Below, one piece after another: positions 36,547 through 44,950 of a stretch of 64,000 bases of DNA. A program made the position numbers and the translations under genes. Within the stretch, counting starts at the first letter, position 1, and each line of letters begins with the position of its first letter. The stretch is from an uncultured Bacteroidales bacterium (GTDB lineage Bacteria > Bacteroidota > Bacteroidia > Bacteroidales > UBA932). The notes under the pieces were generated by a model. It was not told where the DNA came from, ran no database searches, and saw nothing but the letters and a program-made list of their open reading frames with translations. The stretch lies in contig CASEOO010000045.1 in assembly GCA_949289565.1 (NCBI GenBank), positions 29,584 through 93,583 of the forward strand, given 5' to 3'.

Positions 36547-37101
36547 ATGGTGAATACAATGAAGTCATGGGATGAGCTGAGCAGGGCAGAAAAAATCAAA
36601 TCCCTGTTTGATTACCCTGATGAAATGCGTGACAGTCAGGCAAAGGGTTTGTGGGGACCGGATGCTTACGCGTATTCCAATCATATTTGGTTTCCAATTG
36701 ATGCCCCCTGGAATGAGATTGTAGAAGTTATAAAACACAGCCATGGCTCCCATGCCGTATATGTGCGGCTGACATATAAAGATTTCAAGTCCTTTGACTC
36801 GGATTATACGGTACGTGGGTTTGAAAGGGGAAAAGATCGGACTTCCGGGCACGAATATGTTGCATTCGCAAAGTGGCGTAAAAAGAGATTGCGCAGTTCC
36901 AGGCCTGAGCCGCTGGACCTGGAACTTTATGATGAGAACAGGATCGTCTGCAGGGTGTGTACGGAGGAAGGCGATCGTGGTGACGAGTATGGATTCGGCG
37001 TGGAACCGGATATGTGGGCCAGCGCTTTATTTGATTTAGACGGAAATATTATCCGTCCGTTTGCCCCGGGATATCTTTCCGGACCTCGTGATGAATATTG
37101 A
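36547..37101 (+). CDS. Hypothetical protein at the end of the accessory operon
   Basis: Encodes 184 residues. ATG 36547 (MVNTMKSWDEL) or 36559 could start it. It is soluble and rich in aromatic and charged residues, for example HIWFPIDAPWNEIVEVIKH, GFERGKDRTSGHEYVAFAKW and VEPDMWASALFDLDGNIIRP. I recognise no family. It lies 67 bases after the Hsp70-like gene in the same direction and is the last plus-strand gene before the converging ATPase gene at 37126. Its base composition looks closer to the flanking DNA than that of the other genes in the run, so it may not belong to the same functional unit. Confidence 0.65.
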   Translation: MVNTMKSWDELSRAEKIKSLFDYPDEMRDSQAKGLWGPDAYAYSNHIWFPIDAPWNEIVEVIKHSHGSHAVYVRLTYKDFKSFDSDYTVRGFERGKDRTSGHEYVAFAKWRKKRLRSSRPEPLDLELYDENRIVCRVCTEEGDRGDEYGFGVEPDMWASALFDLDGNIIRPFAPGYLSGPRDEY

Positions 37102-37125
37102 CATATCTTCAGCCACAACGTATTT

Positions 37126-38574
37126 TTACAGTGCCCTGAATAGATCATCGAGTACGATTTCTTTCTGCACAATGTCGCTATGGATGTTCTGCCTGACGCC
37201 TTCTGTGGTGACCATGGTAAGGATGATGGATTTCCGTGTGCCAGTTTCGGATATGAATGAATCGATTTTATTCCGCAATTCTGTTTCGTATGATTTGTCG
37301 ATCACGAACTCTTTCCCGGAATATTTCATCTCGCAGATGTTCACTGTTTCATCTTTCCTGTCTATCAGAAGATCTATCTGTGTTCCATTCCCGGGAGTCC
37401 TGCTTCTCCAGCTGCATGCGGCAGTTTGCACCCCTGATATTCCCAGTGTGGCTTTTACCTGCTTCAGATGTGTCAGACACAGGATTTCGAAGGACAGGCC
37501 GCACCATGCATTGTGAAGCGGGCTGTTGAATGATGCTGACCAGAAATGCTCGTCATGATAGTGATTCCCCAGAATGAATTTATAATAGAACAATGTGTAA
37601 AAATCCACCAGTTGAAACAGTGCGGCTTTCCCGAGCCTCTTGCAGTCTGCACTTTTCATTCTGCCGAACGGTTCGTAGAGCCTGATGAATCCGCAGTTCT
37701 CCAGTTCTTCGAGGGCTGTGCTCAATGCTCCGTTGTCGCTGAGTCCGCTCGCTTTTACAATTTCATTGCGCGTCATGCCCATCCCTTTTGAGGCCAGGCA
37801 CCGGACGATTTCCATATGATGGACGGCGTTCTTGAATAGGGCTTTATACAGATCTTTGAATTCGTCTTTCAACGGTGCGTTCCTGGAAAAGAAAAGTCTG
37901 TCAATATTCTGTGCCAGACTTTCTGACCTGTCCAGCATTGAAAGATAGTATGGGATTCCTCCCATGACCATATAGCATTCGGCTATCTGCTTCCTGGAGT
38001 ATGAAAAACCATTTCTCTTGAAGAAGTCTTCACATTCGTTCAGTGAGAATGGTTCGAGAATCAAATGATGAGTAAGCCTGTTATGCAGCCCCCCTTTGCT
38101 TCTTATCAGATTGTTTATCATCCATGACGTAGCTGAGCCGCATACGATGAGTTTTATGTCATCGCGCATTGCCGCCCATGTGTTCCAGAAATTCTCCAGA
38201 GCTGGCACGAATCCTGATTTCGCAGTGTCCATCCACGGAAGTTCGTCTATGAAAATGATTTTTATGCCTTCCGGCAATGTTTCCATATACTTCGACAGTT
38301 CGAAAAATGCCAGAATCCAGTTTTTTGGTACTGACAGCTGTCCGGAGCCGGAATATTTTTGCATGGCGATTGCAAAGTTTGTCAGCTGCTCTGACTTGGA
38401 TGCTCCATAGATGCCTGTGACAAAGAATGAAAAACGGTCATGTGCGGCTGTCCGTATAAGGCATGTTTTACCTACACGCCGTCTTCCGTATACTGCGATA
38501 AATTCTGATTGCCCGGATTCCATATATCCGGACAGTTCCTTGAGTTCAGTCTTTCTTCCGATAAAGTCTTTCAT
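37126..38574 (-). CDS. DUF234-type AAA ATPase with PD-(D/E)xK-like C-terminus
   Basis: Encodes 482 residues from the ATG at 38574 (MKDFIGRKTEL), preferred over 38604 because family members begin this way. The Walker A is YGRRRVGKT, the Walker B is IFIDELPWMD, and a sensor-like VCGSATSWM follows. A winged-helix segment comes next (MGMTRNEIVKASGLSDNGAL). The end has the nuclease-like signature QIDLLIDR...ICEMKYSG (Asp about 400, Glu about 415, Lys about 417), as known for DUF234 and the related DUF4143 families. Function in this family is unsettled; copies are numerous and mobile-looking in Bacteroidetes. Its upstream region is a palindromic 52-bp tandem repeat. It converges with the AT-rich operon and marks that region's right border. 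Confidence 0.85.
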   Translation of the reverse strand: MKDFIGRKTELKELSGYMESGQSEFIAVYGRRRVGKTCLIRTAAHDRFSFFVTGIYGASKSEQLTNFAIAMQKYSGSGQLSVPKNWILAFFELSKYMETLPEGIKIIFIDELPWMDTAKSGFVPALENFWNTWAAMRDDIKLIVCGSATSWMINNLIRSKGGLHNRLTHHLILEPFSLNECEDFFKRNGFSYSRKQIAECYMVMGGIPYYLSMLDRSESLAQNIDRLFFSRNAPLKDEFKDLYKALFKNAVHHMEIVRCLASKGMGMTRNEIVKASGLSDNGALSTALEELENCGFIRLYEPFGRMKSADCKRLGKAALFQLVDFYTLFYYKFILGNHYHDEHFWSASFNSPLHNAWCGLSFEILCLTHLKQVKATLGISGVQTAACSWRSRTPGNGTQIDLLIDRKDETVNICEMKYSGKEFVIDKSYETELRNKIDSFISETGTRKSIILTMVTTEGVRQNIHSDIVQKEIVLDDLFRAL

Positions 38575-38615
38575 GACAGCGGGATTTTCTGCGTAAATAT
38601 ACAATTTTTTCGTGG

Positions 38616-38787
38616 ATTGCGCAGATTTTGTTGCGATAATCAGCGTAATCGTGTGTTTTTATGTATAATTGCGCTGATTATCCATAGATAATCGGCGCTA
38701 ACATGTCTTTTTATATGTGTTTGCGCAGATTATCCCTGAAATACTCTGCGCTAACTGGTCAAAAATACCTCGTTTGCGCAGATTATC
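38616..38787. repeat. 52-bp tandem repeat of palindromic units upstream of the ATPase
   Basis: TTGCGC begins at 38617, 38669, 38721 and 38774, giving periods of 52, 52 and 53 bases. Units 1-3 are imperfect palindromes of about 33 bases. For example, TTGCGCTGATTATC pairs with GATAATCGGCGCTAA around CATA (38669-38701), and the next unit is 38721-38754. The fourth is a half unit overlapping the stop codon of the Fur-family gene. The 18-20 base stretches between palindromes differ. The array fills the space between the Fur-family gene and the ATPase start. Confidence 0.85.
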
Positions 38788-39200
38788 TACTTGCAGTCAG
38801 GGCAGATGCCTTTGATGATGTAGTTCACGGAATGCGCCTGGAATCCTTCGGGAAGATCTACAAGAGGGGCGCTTATTTCTTTTAGACAGAATGTCTTGTG
38901 GCACTTTTCACAATAGAAGTGGGTGTGCATGTCGGATATTGAGCAGTCATCTTCGCTCTCGCATACTTCGAATTTGATGGAGCCGGTGCCGTCGTCGATT
39001 GAATGCACCAGATGGTGCTTTTCAAATATTTCCAGAGTCCTGAATATGCTTGACTTGTCGACAGTCTCCAGTTCGGACTCCAGGTCAGTTAAAGACATGG
39101 TCCTGGTTGCATTCATCAATGCATCCAGGACCAATATCCTTATAGGAGTCGCCCTGACTCCTTTTTTTTCAAGCCTTTCTATGCATTTCCTGTTATCCAT
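38787..39200 (-). CDS. Fur-family metalloregulator
   Basis: Encodes 137 residues: an N-terminal winged helix (KKGVRATPIRILVLDALMNA, then DKSSIFRTLEIFEKHHLVH) and a C-terminal dimerisation domain. The structural zinc site is made by CEKC and CPDC at the very end, and the regulatory metal site includes the HTHFYC segment. Length and order are typical. Without the flexible features of iron Fur it could equally be a Zur or peroxide-type member. It lies downstream of a 92-residue gene on the same strand (24-base gap), so both probably share the promoter at 39538. It might control the metal efflux operon in this window, but no shared box was recognised. Confidence 0.9.
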   Translation of the reverse strand: MDNRKCIERLEKKGVRATPIRILVLDALMNATRTMSLTDLESELETVDKSSIFRTLEIFEKHHLVHSIDDGTGSIKFEVCESEDDCSISDMHTHFYCEKCHKTFCLKEISAPLVDLPEGFQAHSVNYIIKGICPDCK

Positions 39201-39224
39201 GCATAAAATTTATGGTCCAGTGAC

Positions 39225-39503
39225 TTATTTCTCCTCGCTGACGACAGTGCTGAGCTTTTCGCTGAGTTCATCGAGCTTCTCGAGCATTTCTTTGCGGATG
39301 CTGTCATAGTAAGCTTTCTTGGCGCCTTCGGCCGGATGATTGATTTTGGCCTTGAGGTCATTGTAGAGCTCTACAGCCTCGTCTATGATTCCTGAAACTT
39401 TGCCATCGGCCTTTTTAGGATTGAGCGCGATGAACAGAGAGCAGTCATCGATGAATTCACCGATGAAGTATTCGATGTCTTTTTTGATGTTTCTGAGATT
39501 CAT
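39225..39503 (-). CDS. Small conserved helical protein
   Basis: Encodes 92 residues, soluble and mostly helical. It starts MNLRNIKKDIEYFIGEFIDDCSLF and ends with a charged coiled helix (RKEMLEKLDELSEKLSTVV). Similar short proteins occur widely in Bacteroidales, but I know no function for them. It is preceded by a TATCTTTG box about 35 bases upstream of the ATG and is followed by the Fur-family gene after 24 bases, so the two are likely cotranscribed. Confidence 0.8.
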   Translation of the reverse strand: MNLRNIKKDIEYFIGEFIDDCSLFIALNPKKADGKVSGIIDEAVELYNDLKAKINHPAEGAKKAYYDSIRKEMLEKLDELSEKLSTVVSEEK

Positions 39504-39537
39504 GTCGAAAAGTATTAATATTATTCGTTTTCCGGCG

Positions 39538-39545
39538 CAAAGATA
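39538..39545 (-). promoter_or_regulatory. -7 box of the small-protein/Fur-family operon
   Basis: TATCTTTG on the minus strand is a full match to TAnnTTTG and lies 35 bases before the ATG at 39503. No TTTG is found at the -33 distance. Confidence 0.5.
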
Positions 39546-39562
39546 GCAAAAAATCCGTTATC

Positions 39563-41221
39563 CTATCTTCCGCCGTCTTTTTTCCTGATTTCGACTCTGC
39601 GGATTTTTCCGCTGATAGTCTTTGGCAGTTCGTCCACGAATTCTATGACACGCGGATATTTGTACGGGGCAGTCACGTGCTTTACATGGTCTTGCAGCTC
39701 TTTCACCAGCTCAGGGCCGGCCTTTGCCTTGTAGTCCTTTGCCAGAATGATGGTGGCTTTCACTACCTGCCCTCTGATTTCGTCAGGGACTCCCGTGATG
39801 GCGCATTCCACCACTGCCGGATGAGTCATGAGCGCACTTTCGACTTCGAACGGCCCTATGCGGTATCCGGAACTCTTTATGACGTCGTCGGCGCGGCCGA
39901 CAAACCAGTAATATCCGTCTTCGTCGCGCCATGCCAGATCTCCTGTGCAGTAATATCCGTCATGCCAGGATTCCCGGGTCTTTTCTTCGTCACGGTAGTA
40001 TTCCTTGAACAGCCCTGCAGGCTTGCCCCTGTCAGTGCGTATCACTATCTGTCCCTGTTCACCTTCTTCGGCATGCCTCCCGTCAGGTTTGAGCAGGTCT
40101 ATATCGTATTGCGGATTCGGGACTCCCATGCTTCCCGGCTTAGGCTCCATCCACGGGAAAGTGCCCAGGGTGAGAGTCGTCTCTGTCTGCCCGAATCCTT
40201 CCATCAGCCGGATGCCTGTGATTTTCAAAAAAGTCTCATACACAGAATAGTTCAGTGCTTCGCCTGCTGTTGTGCAATATTCCAGAGAAGACAGGTCATA
40301 TTTGCTGAGATCTTCCCTGATCAGGAATCTGTAGATGGTCGGAGGCGCACAGAGCGATGTGATATGGTAGTCATGGATTTTCTGAAGGATGTCGGCAGGA
40401 GTGAATTTTTCATGGTCGTAGACGAAAATATTGGCTCCAGCTATCATCTGTCCGTATATTTTCCCCCATGCGGCCTTTGCCCATCCTGTATCGGCGATGG
40501 TGAAATGAAGGCTGCCGCTGTGGAGATTGTGCCAGTAACGCGCCGTGGCTATATGCCCGAGAGGATAGGTGAAGTCGTGCGCTACCATTTTCGGCTCGCC
40601 GGTGGTGCCGGATGTGAAGTACATCAGCATGATGTCGTCATTCGTATTGGCCTGCTCCGGGCGGGTGAACGGAGCTGAGCCGTTTATTCCTTTATGGAAG
40701 TCCAGGAAGCCGTCAGGATATTCCGGCCCGACGCTGACGATTTTCTCCAGGCTCGGGCATTCCGGCTTGGCGTCTATGATATGTTTCAATATCACATCTT
40801 CTCCGGCGGCGACTATCATTTTGATGGTGGCCGCTTCGCAACGGTAGACTATATCCTTTTTTGTGAGCAGGTGGGTAGCCGGAATGGCCACCGCCCCTAT
40901 TTTATGCAGCGCTATGATAGAGAACCAGAATTCATAGCGGCGCTTGAGAATCAGCATGACCTTGTCTCCGCGTCCTATGCCTAAACTCTGAAACCACGAT
41001 GCCGTCATGTCCGTGTATTTTTTCATGTCGGCAAATGTGAACTGGATGCACTCGCCATGGTCGTTGGTCCAGAGCAGGGCTTTCTTTTCAGGCTCTTCAG
41101 CGGCCCATGCATCTACTATGTCGTATCCGAAATTGAAATTCTCGGGAATATTGATCTTGAAATTCTTTATGAAATCCTCCTGAGAAGAGAATTCCGTCTG
41201 GGGCAAATATTTTTCTATCAT
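39563..41221 (-). CDS. Acyl-CoA synthetase (AMP-forming, acetyl-CoA synthetase-like)
   Basis: Cytoplasmic ligase of 552 residues that activates a carboxylic acid through an acyl-adenylate and transfers it to CoA. ANL-superfamily motifs are intact: [15 protein letters not shown] (phosphate loop), EGFGQTETT, the hinge [19 protein letters not shown] and the catalytic lysine in [14 protein letters not shown]. Length suits medium-chain or acetyl-type enzymes. An XRE-cupin regulator gene lies 60 bases upstream on the same strand. This pairing is recurrent in gut Bacteroidales and suggests that the regulator controls the synthetase. The acid used is unknown. Confidence 0.93.
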   Translation of the reverse strand: MIEKYLPQTEFSSQEDFIKNFKINIPENFNFGYDIVDAWAAEEPEKKALLWTNDHGECIQFTFADMKKYTDMTASWFQSLGIGRGDKVMLILKRRYEFWFSIIALHKIGAVAIPATHLLTKKDIVYRCEAATIKMIVAAGEDVILKHIIDAKPECPSLEKIVSVGPEYPDGFLDFHKGINGSAPFTRPEQANTNDDIMLMYFTSGTTGEPKMVAHDFTYPLGHIATARYWHNLHSGSLHFTIADTGWAKAAWGKIYGQMIAGANIFVYDHEKFTPADILQKIHDYHITSLCAPPTIYRFLIREDLSKYDLSSLEYCTTAGEALNYSVYETFLKITGIRLMEGFGQTETTLTLGTFPWMEPKPGSMGVPNPQYDIDLLKPDGRHAEEGEQGQIVIRTDRGKPAGLFKEYYRDEEKTRESWHDGYYCTGDLAWRDEDGYYWFVGRADDVIKSSGYRIGPFEVESALMTHPAVVECAITGVPDEIRGQVVKATIILAKDYKAKAGPELVKELQDHVKHVTAPYKYPRVIEFVDELPKTISGKIRRVEIRKKDGGR

Positions 41222-41281
41222 GTCTTTTCGTTGTCCGTTTGTTGTCAGTCCGTCAATGTCTTGTGAAAAGCCGTGTGCATC

Positions 41282-41839
41282 CTATTGCATCACCATGGCC
41301 AGAAATTTCACCGGTTTTCCGTCCAGGGCTTTCAGTGCGTGGGGAGTGCCCGAGTCGAAGAACAGGCTGTCGCCGGGTAAAAGCGAGAGCTCCTTCCCGT
41401 TTATGTTCACCAGCAGTTTCCCTTCGATGACAAAGTGGAATTCCTGGCCTTCGTGTTCGTTGAAAAACAGGGGAGTGTCTTCAGGCTTCGGTTCGATGGT
41501 CACTATGAACGGGTCTGCCATTCTGTGCTTGAACCCTGAGGCCAGCAATTCGTATTTGTACGCCTTGACTCTTTCCACCGAGATGCCAGTGCCTTTGCGG
41601 GTCAGGAAATACGAATCCATTTTAGGCTCTTCCCCGAACATGAGTTCGTCCAGGGTGATGCCGTATTTGTGGGCTATCCGCTGCAGTATGCTGATGGACA
41701 GGTCGCATTCCCCGGATTCGAGATCGCGGTATTCGTCCACGGTCAGGCCGCAGTCGGCGGCCACTTCTTCTTCGGTCATGTCCAGAGCATCGCGCAGCCC
41801 TTTCAGCCGTTCGGCTATCTGTCTGATCTGTTCATCCAT
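41282..41839 (-). CDS. XRE-family regulator with C-terminal cupin sensor
   Basis: Encodes 185 residues: an N-terminal helix-turn-helix (LKGLRDALDMTEEEVAADCG, about 12-65) and a C-terminal small beta-barrel cupin (FNEHEGQEFHFVIEGKLLVNI, then LLPGDSLFFDSGTPHALKAL). The second part normally binds a small ligand. It sits upstream of the acyl-CoA synthetase gene in the same direction, so the likely ligand is the acid or acyl-CoA handled there. A 10-bp inverted repeat lies just upstream of its start and may be its own operator. Confidence 0.9.
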   Translation of the reverse strand: MDEQIRQIAERLKGLRDALDMTEEEVAADCGLTVDEYRDLESGECDLSISILQRIAHKYGITLDELMFGEEPKMDSYFLTRKGTGISVERVKAYKYELLASGFKHRMADPFIVTIEPKPEDTPLFFNEHEGQEFHFVIEGKLLVNINGKELSLLPGDSLFFDSGTPHALKALDGKPVKFLAMVMQ

Positions 41840-41854
41840 ATGGCTTGAATTGGC

Positions 41855-41904
41855 GTCAGTTCGATAAGATATTTGTCCTGAGCCAGAGATTCCGTCGAAC
41901 TGAC
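41855..41904. repeat. 10-bp inverted repeat upstream of the XRE-cupin gene
   Basis: GTCAGTTCGA (41855-41864) and TCGAACTGAC (41895-41904) are exact inverted copies 30 bases apart, 16-65 bases upstream of the gene's ATG. This may be an autoregulatory operator or a hairpin of a dispersed repeat. The 41840-42067 gap holds nothing else I can support. Confidence 0.45.
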
Positions 41905-42067
41905 ATGGCGATTTTCGAAATCTTTGGGCTGCTGCGTCGCGATGTTTTTCAGCGGCGATTTTTCAAAATTAGTAAAAACTGCTCTTAATTCAAAATCTTG
42001 CACAGATTCCGGCAATTCCGGCTTGCCTGCCGTTCTTTCTCGGAGTCCCCGATGCCTTGGCTATCAG

Positions 42068-43276
42068 TCAGTCCTGAGGAAAATAAGCCGGGCTGCCGGA
42101 AATGCTGACTATTCCTTCGGAAGCACTGCAGCCGATGATACGGCGAGCCTTGATCATCTTGCCTGAAAGCTCGTAGAAGTCAGTTTCCCCTGGGATGAGC
42201 GAATTGATCCTGACCAGTTTCGATGCGTGGATGAACCGTCCGTCCCCAATATAGATCCCGACATGGGTGATTCTTTCTTTCCGGGACGGCATACAGCCTC
42301 CTGCTGACAGTCCCTCTGAGCCGGAAGATTTGCCTGCCGCTGTTCCGGATTCTGCCGCAGATGCAGGTGTGCCGAAGAAAATCAGGTCTCCCGGCCGCAG
42401 CTCTGAAATCCGCTTCAACATCTCTTCCCGGAATGCCTCGGATGCCGTGAAATTTTCTATAGAATCCACCGGGAACTGGTCTGTATCGGCATCCACGCGG
42501 ACAGGCAAGCCCGCACATGCCTGCTGTGAAGCGTTCCTCGGCAGCAGCACGCCGTTCAGAAACCAGGCCATTTTCGTAAGTCCGCTGCAGTCCACTCCCT
42601 TGATGGATGTGCCTCCCCAGAAATACGGGACGCCGAGAAACCGCATGGCCGTGCTGATGATATTTTCTGCAGACGGGTCGCATCTCCGTACCCATTCACT
42701 GAAGACAGATGCATCCTGCACCGGTACATATCCTGTTTCGCCGGTTGCCAGCCGGACTTCATAACACCCTTTCACTGTCTTGCCGGAGTACAGTATGAGG
42801 TCTCCTGCCACTATGTCGCAGATTTTCTGCAGGCCGCAGTCCGCTCCGGCAGTATTTTTCCCGGTCTTGCCTCTTATGGCTTTTCGTCTGACAGGCACGT
42901 TCCATACTGTGCTGTAATCCGCAGTGCAGATGATTTTTTCTGCTGCGATATAGCCAGCCGCCTCCTGCATCGTCATTTCCTTCACGCCCAAGTCCACGCA
43001 CCAGGCCGTATATGGGTCAGGAGTCCGGACTTTCAGCCAGTAGCCGTCTTCATCCATGATTTCCACCGGAGTCCCCATCAGAGTCTGGTTCCCGAGTTCT
43101 GCGGTGAAATCCGGTTTTTCACGCAGATAATTGGCCGACAGCGTCGTCACTCCATATCTTTTCCCAGCTGCACTTCGTGCAATGCCGTCGTCTCCGGCGA
43201 AGGCCGCATTGGCAGGAACTGCCAATATCATTGCCGCGGCGGCATACAGGATGATTTTTTTTTCGATTCCGGACAT
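42068..43276 (-). CDS. Exported NlpC/P60 peptidoglycan hydrolase with SH3 domain
   Basis: Periplasmic cysteine peptidase of 402 residues that probably cleaves the gamma-D-Glu-diaminopimelate bond of wall peptides. After a signal peptide (IILYAAAAMILAVPANAAFA) comes an SH3b-type wall-binding domain (LSANYLREKPDFTAELGNQT...GYWLKVRT) and probably a second one. The NlpC/P60 domain follows with nucleophile Cys230 in DCSGLTKMAW and His338 in HVGIYIGDG, and His350 as the probable third residue. A Ser/Gly-rich low-complexity insert (about 310-328) lies inside the catalytic domain. It is the last of a same-strand series, 61 bases after the alpha/beta hydrolase gene, but is functionally unrelated to that glycan locus. 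Confidence 0.9.
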   Translation of the reverse strand: MSGIEKKIILYAAAAMILAVPANAAFAGDDGIARSAAGKRYGVTTLSANYLREKPDFTAELGNQTLMGTPVEIMDEDGYWLKVRTPDPYTAWCVDLGVKEMTMQEAAGYIAAEKIICTADYSTVWNVPVRRKAIRGKTGKNTAGADCGLQKICDIVAGDLILYSGKTVKGCYEVRLATGETGYVPVQDASVFSEWVRRCDPSAENIISTAMRFLGVPYFWGGTSIKGVDCSGLTKMAWFLNGVLLPRNASQQACAGLPVRVDADTDQFPVDSIENFTASEAFREEMLKRISELRPGDLIFFGTPASAAESGTAAGKSSGSEGLSAGGCMPSRKERITHVGIYIGDGRFIHASKLVRINSLIPGETDFYELSGKMIKARRIIGCSASEGIVSISGSPAYFPQD

Positions 43277-43302
43277 ATCTTCTGAATTTTATGCGAAGAT
43301 AT
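43275..43302. promoter_or_regulatory. 8-bp inverted repeat at the NlpC/P60 gene start
   Basis: ATATCTTC (43275-43282) and GAAGATAT (43295-43302) are exact inverted copies 12 bases apart and overlap the ATG of the hydrolase gene. This may be an operator or a translation-blocking hairpin. Confidence 0.35.
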
Positions 43303-43337
43303 GAATTTTCCGTCTTCGTGACTTTTGCCCCGCCCGC

Positions 43338-44936
43338 TTATTTCCATATCTTGAAGGTGGATTTGACCGGTGCGGCTGACTGCCATTTTCCGGCGATGCC
43401 GTATTGCCATGCGGCTACTGTCACTTCTACAGGGAATTTTGCACGAGGCGGTATATCAGTCAGGACCAGCCTGTTCCCGTCGATGAATGCAGGGCCGCTT
43501 TCGACATAGAAATACACAGGGAGTCCGCTGCTGGATGTGGCTGCAAGTACGATTTCTTCATCCGTGCCTGCATATACGTCACTCAGTCCCGGAAAGTTTA
43601 TCGTTTGCGGCTGTCCGTCGGTGATCTGGCCCGGAATGCGCAGTTCCAGATTCAGGATGCACCTTTTGTACAGGCTGTCAGAGTTCGCATAGCAGTCGAA
43701 CATCATCCACCCTGTCTTCCTGCCGTCGAATCCAGTCCGGTGGAATGCTATCCTGAAAGTGCTGTCATTCACTATCCTGACAGGGCCATATTCTCTGCGT
43801 ATCTGAATCGGGGAGCTTGAGTGTCCGGGTTCGGAATGGCGCACCTGGAAATGAAAAGTCAGGCCGTCATCTTCAGGGGTGAACCGTATTCTGTCCACGC
43901 GTCTGCCGTTCTGCCATGCCTCCAGTTTCTGGTTTTTCTTTCCTCTTTCCCTCTGATAGTATTCTTCTGTAAGCCTGGCCATTTCTTCATCGAAATACCA
44001 GAAGCAGCTGTCCCTGCCGCCGCCATATTCTGAATAAGGAGCCGCATGGATGCTGTATGGCGATTCTTGGGCGCGATGCTCTGGATACCATCTGTCCGCC
44101 AGCCATCCGTCACGTTTGTCCAGCTTTTTCAGACTGCCGTCTTCGGCAATCCTGTATTCTGCGGCCTTTCTCAGAAAGGCCAATATGTAATCTATCTCGT
44201 ATTCTGAGCAGTCGCTGTGGCTGTGCCCTGCATCGCATAAAAGGGAGAGCGCGGCATCAGGATAACGCTTCATGAACTGGAAGGCGCTTTCTATCCTGAA
44301 TTCTCCCCATTCATATTCCCCGACACACATCAATGCAGGAATGCCGTCAATATTTCTCGAGCCCCAGTATGGATTTACGTGTCCGCAGCACAGGACTTCG
44401 CTCAGAGGGGAGTCTCCATGCATCGATATGGCCGCAAGTGCCCTGTCTGGATTCCATGCGGCGAAATTGTATGGTGAAGACGCCTGGGCGCTATGGCTCA
44501 TATAGGCCACCGGCACTGAACGCAGTTCGTCATATCCTGACTTTTCAGCCAGTTCTTCCATGGCTTCTTCGAATCCTGCCTGCGCTCCGTTCGGCGCATA
44601 GAACAGGTCGCTGGGTTCCCATCCTGGAGTGACCCAGATGAGGGCCATGTCCATGTCTGAGAGTCCGTTCCGGAATTCAAAAGACTCTATTATGCCTTCC
44701 TCCATGGCATTGTGCCCGCACAGGAGGACGGCTTTCACTTTTTCGCAGTGCGGAGGAATCCACAGGAAAGCCTTGGTCTGATATCCTGGCTCGGCAGGCA
44801 CTCTGGGCGAATTGATTTCAGTCTGCCATTGGTAGACATTGTCATAATCGTGCACGATGATATCCTGGCCTGCGGCTGATGCGGCTGAAATGAGCAAAGA
44901 TGTGCAGACTGAAAAAACGTACACGTGGCTTTTCAT
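43338..44936 (-). CDS. Exported alpha/beta-hydrolase-fold protein of the glycan locus
   Basis: Encodes 532 residues with a signal peptide (VFSVCTSLLISAASAAGQ). The first ~290 residues look like an alpha/beta hydrolase of dienelactone-hydrolase/esterase type: KAVLLCGHNAMEEGI as the oxyanion strand-loop, a nucleophile-elbow-like AYMSHSAQASSP in place of the standard G-x-S-x-G, and CDAGHSHSDCS as the probable histidine loop. The remaining ~240 residues form beta-sandwich domains (VRIVNDSTFRIAFHRTG, then PRAKFPVEVTVAAWQYG). It is last in the six-enzyme operon, 14 bases after GH88, so removal of ester groups from the glycan is a reasonable guess. The irregular nucleophile motif leaves activity uncertain. 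Confidence 0.75.
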   Translation of the reverse strand: MKSHVYVFSVCTSLLISAASAAGQDIIVHDYDNVYQWQTEINSPRVPAEPGYQTKAFLWIPPHCEKVKAVLLCGHNAMEEGIIESFEFRNGLSDMDMALIWVTPGWEPSDLFYAPNGAQAGFEEAMEELAEKSGYDELRSVPVAYMSHSAQASSPYNFAAWNPDRALAAISMHGDSPLSEVLCCGHVNPYWGSRNIDGIPALMCVGEYEWGEFRIESAFQFMKRYPDAALSLLCDAGHSHSDCSEYEIDYILAFLRKAAEYRIAEDGSLKKLDKRDGWLADRWYPEHRAQESPYSIHAAPYSEYGGGRDSCFWYFDEEMARLTEEYYQRERGKKNQKLEAWQNGRRVDRIRFTPEDDGLTFHFQVRHSEPGHSSSPIQIRREYGPVRIVNDSTFRIAFHRTGFDGRKTGWMMFDCYANSDSLYKRCILNLELRIPGQITDGQPQTINFPGLSDVYAGTDEEIVLAATSSSGLPVYFYVESGPAFIDGNRLVLTDIPPRAKFPVEVTVAAWQYGIAGKWQSAAPVKSTFKIWK

Positions 44937-44950
44937 GATTTCTGCCGGAT

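Noticed and set aside
26837..37101. Accessory operon as an integrated phage or transposon
   Set aside because: I found no integrase, transposase, phage structural gene or flanking tRNA, and no direct repeats at the borders that I could see.
38616..38787. Possible CRISPR array
   Set aside because: Units are palindromic and imperfect, spacers are only 18-20 bases, there are only about 3.5 units, and no cas gene is near.
41815..42015. Open frame of 66 codons (minus strand) upstream of the XRE-cupin gene
   Set aside because: It overlaps the start of the regulator gene and covers the inverted repeat; more likely non-coding upstream DNA.
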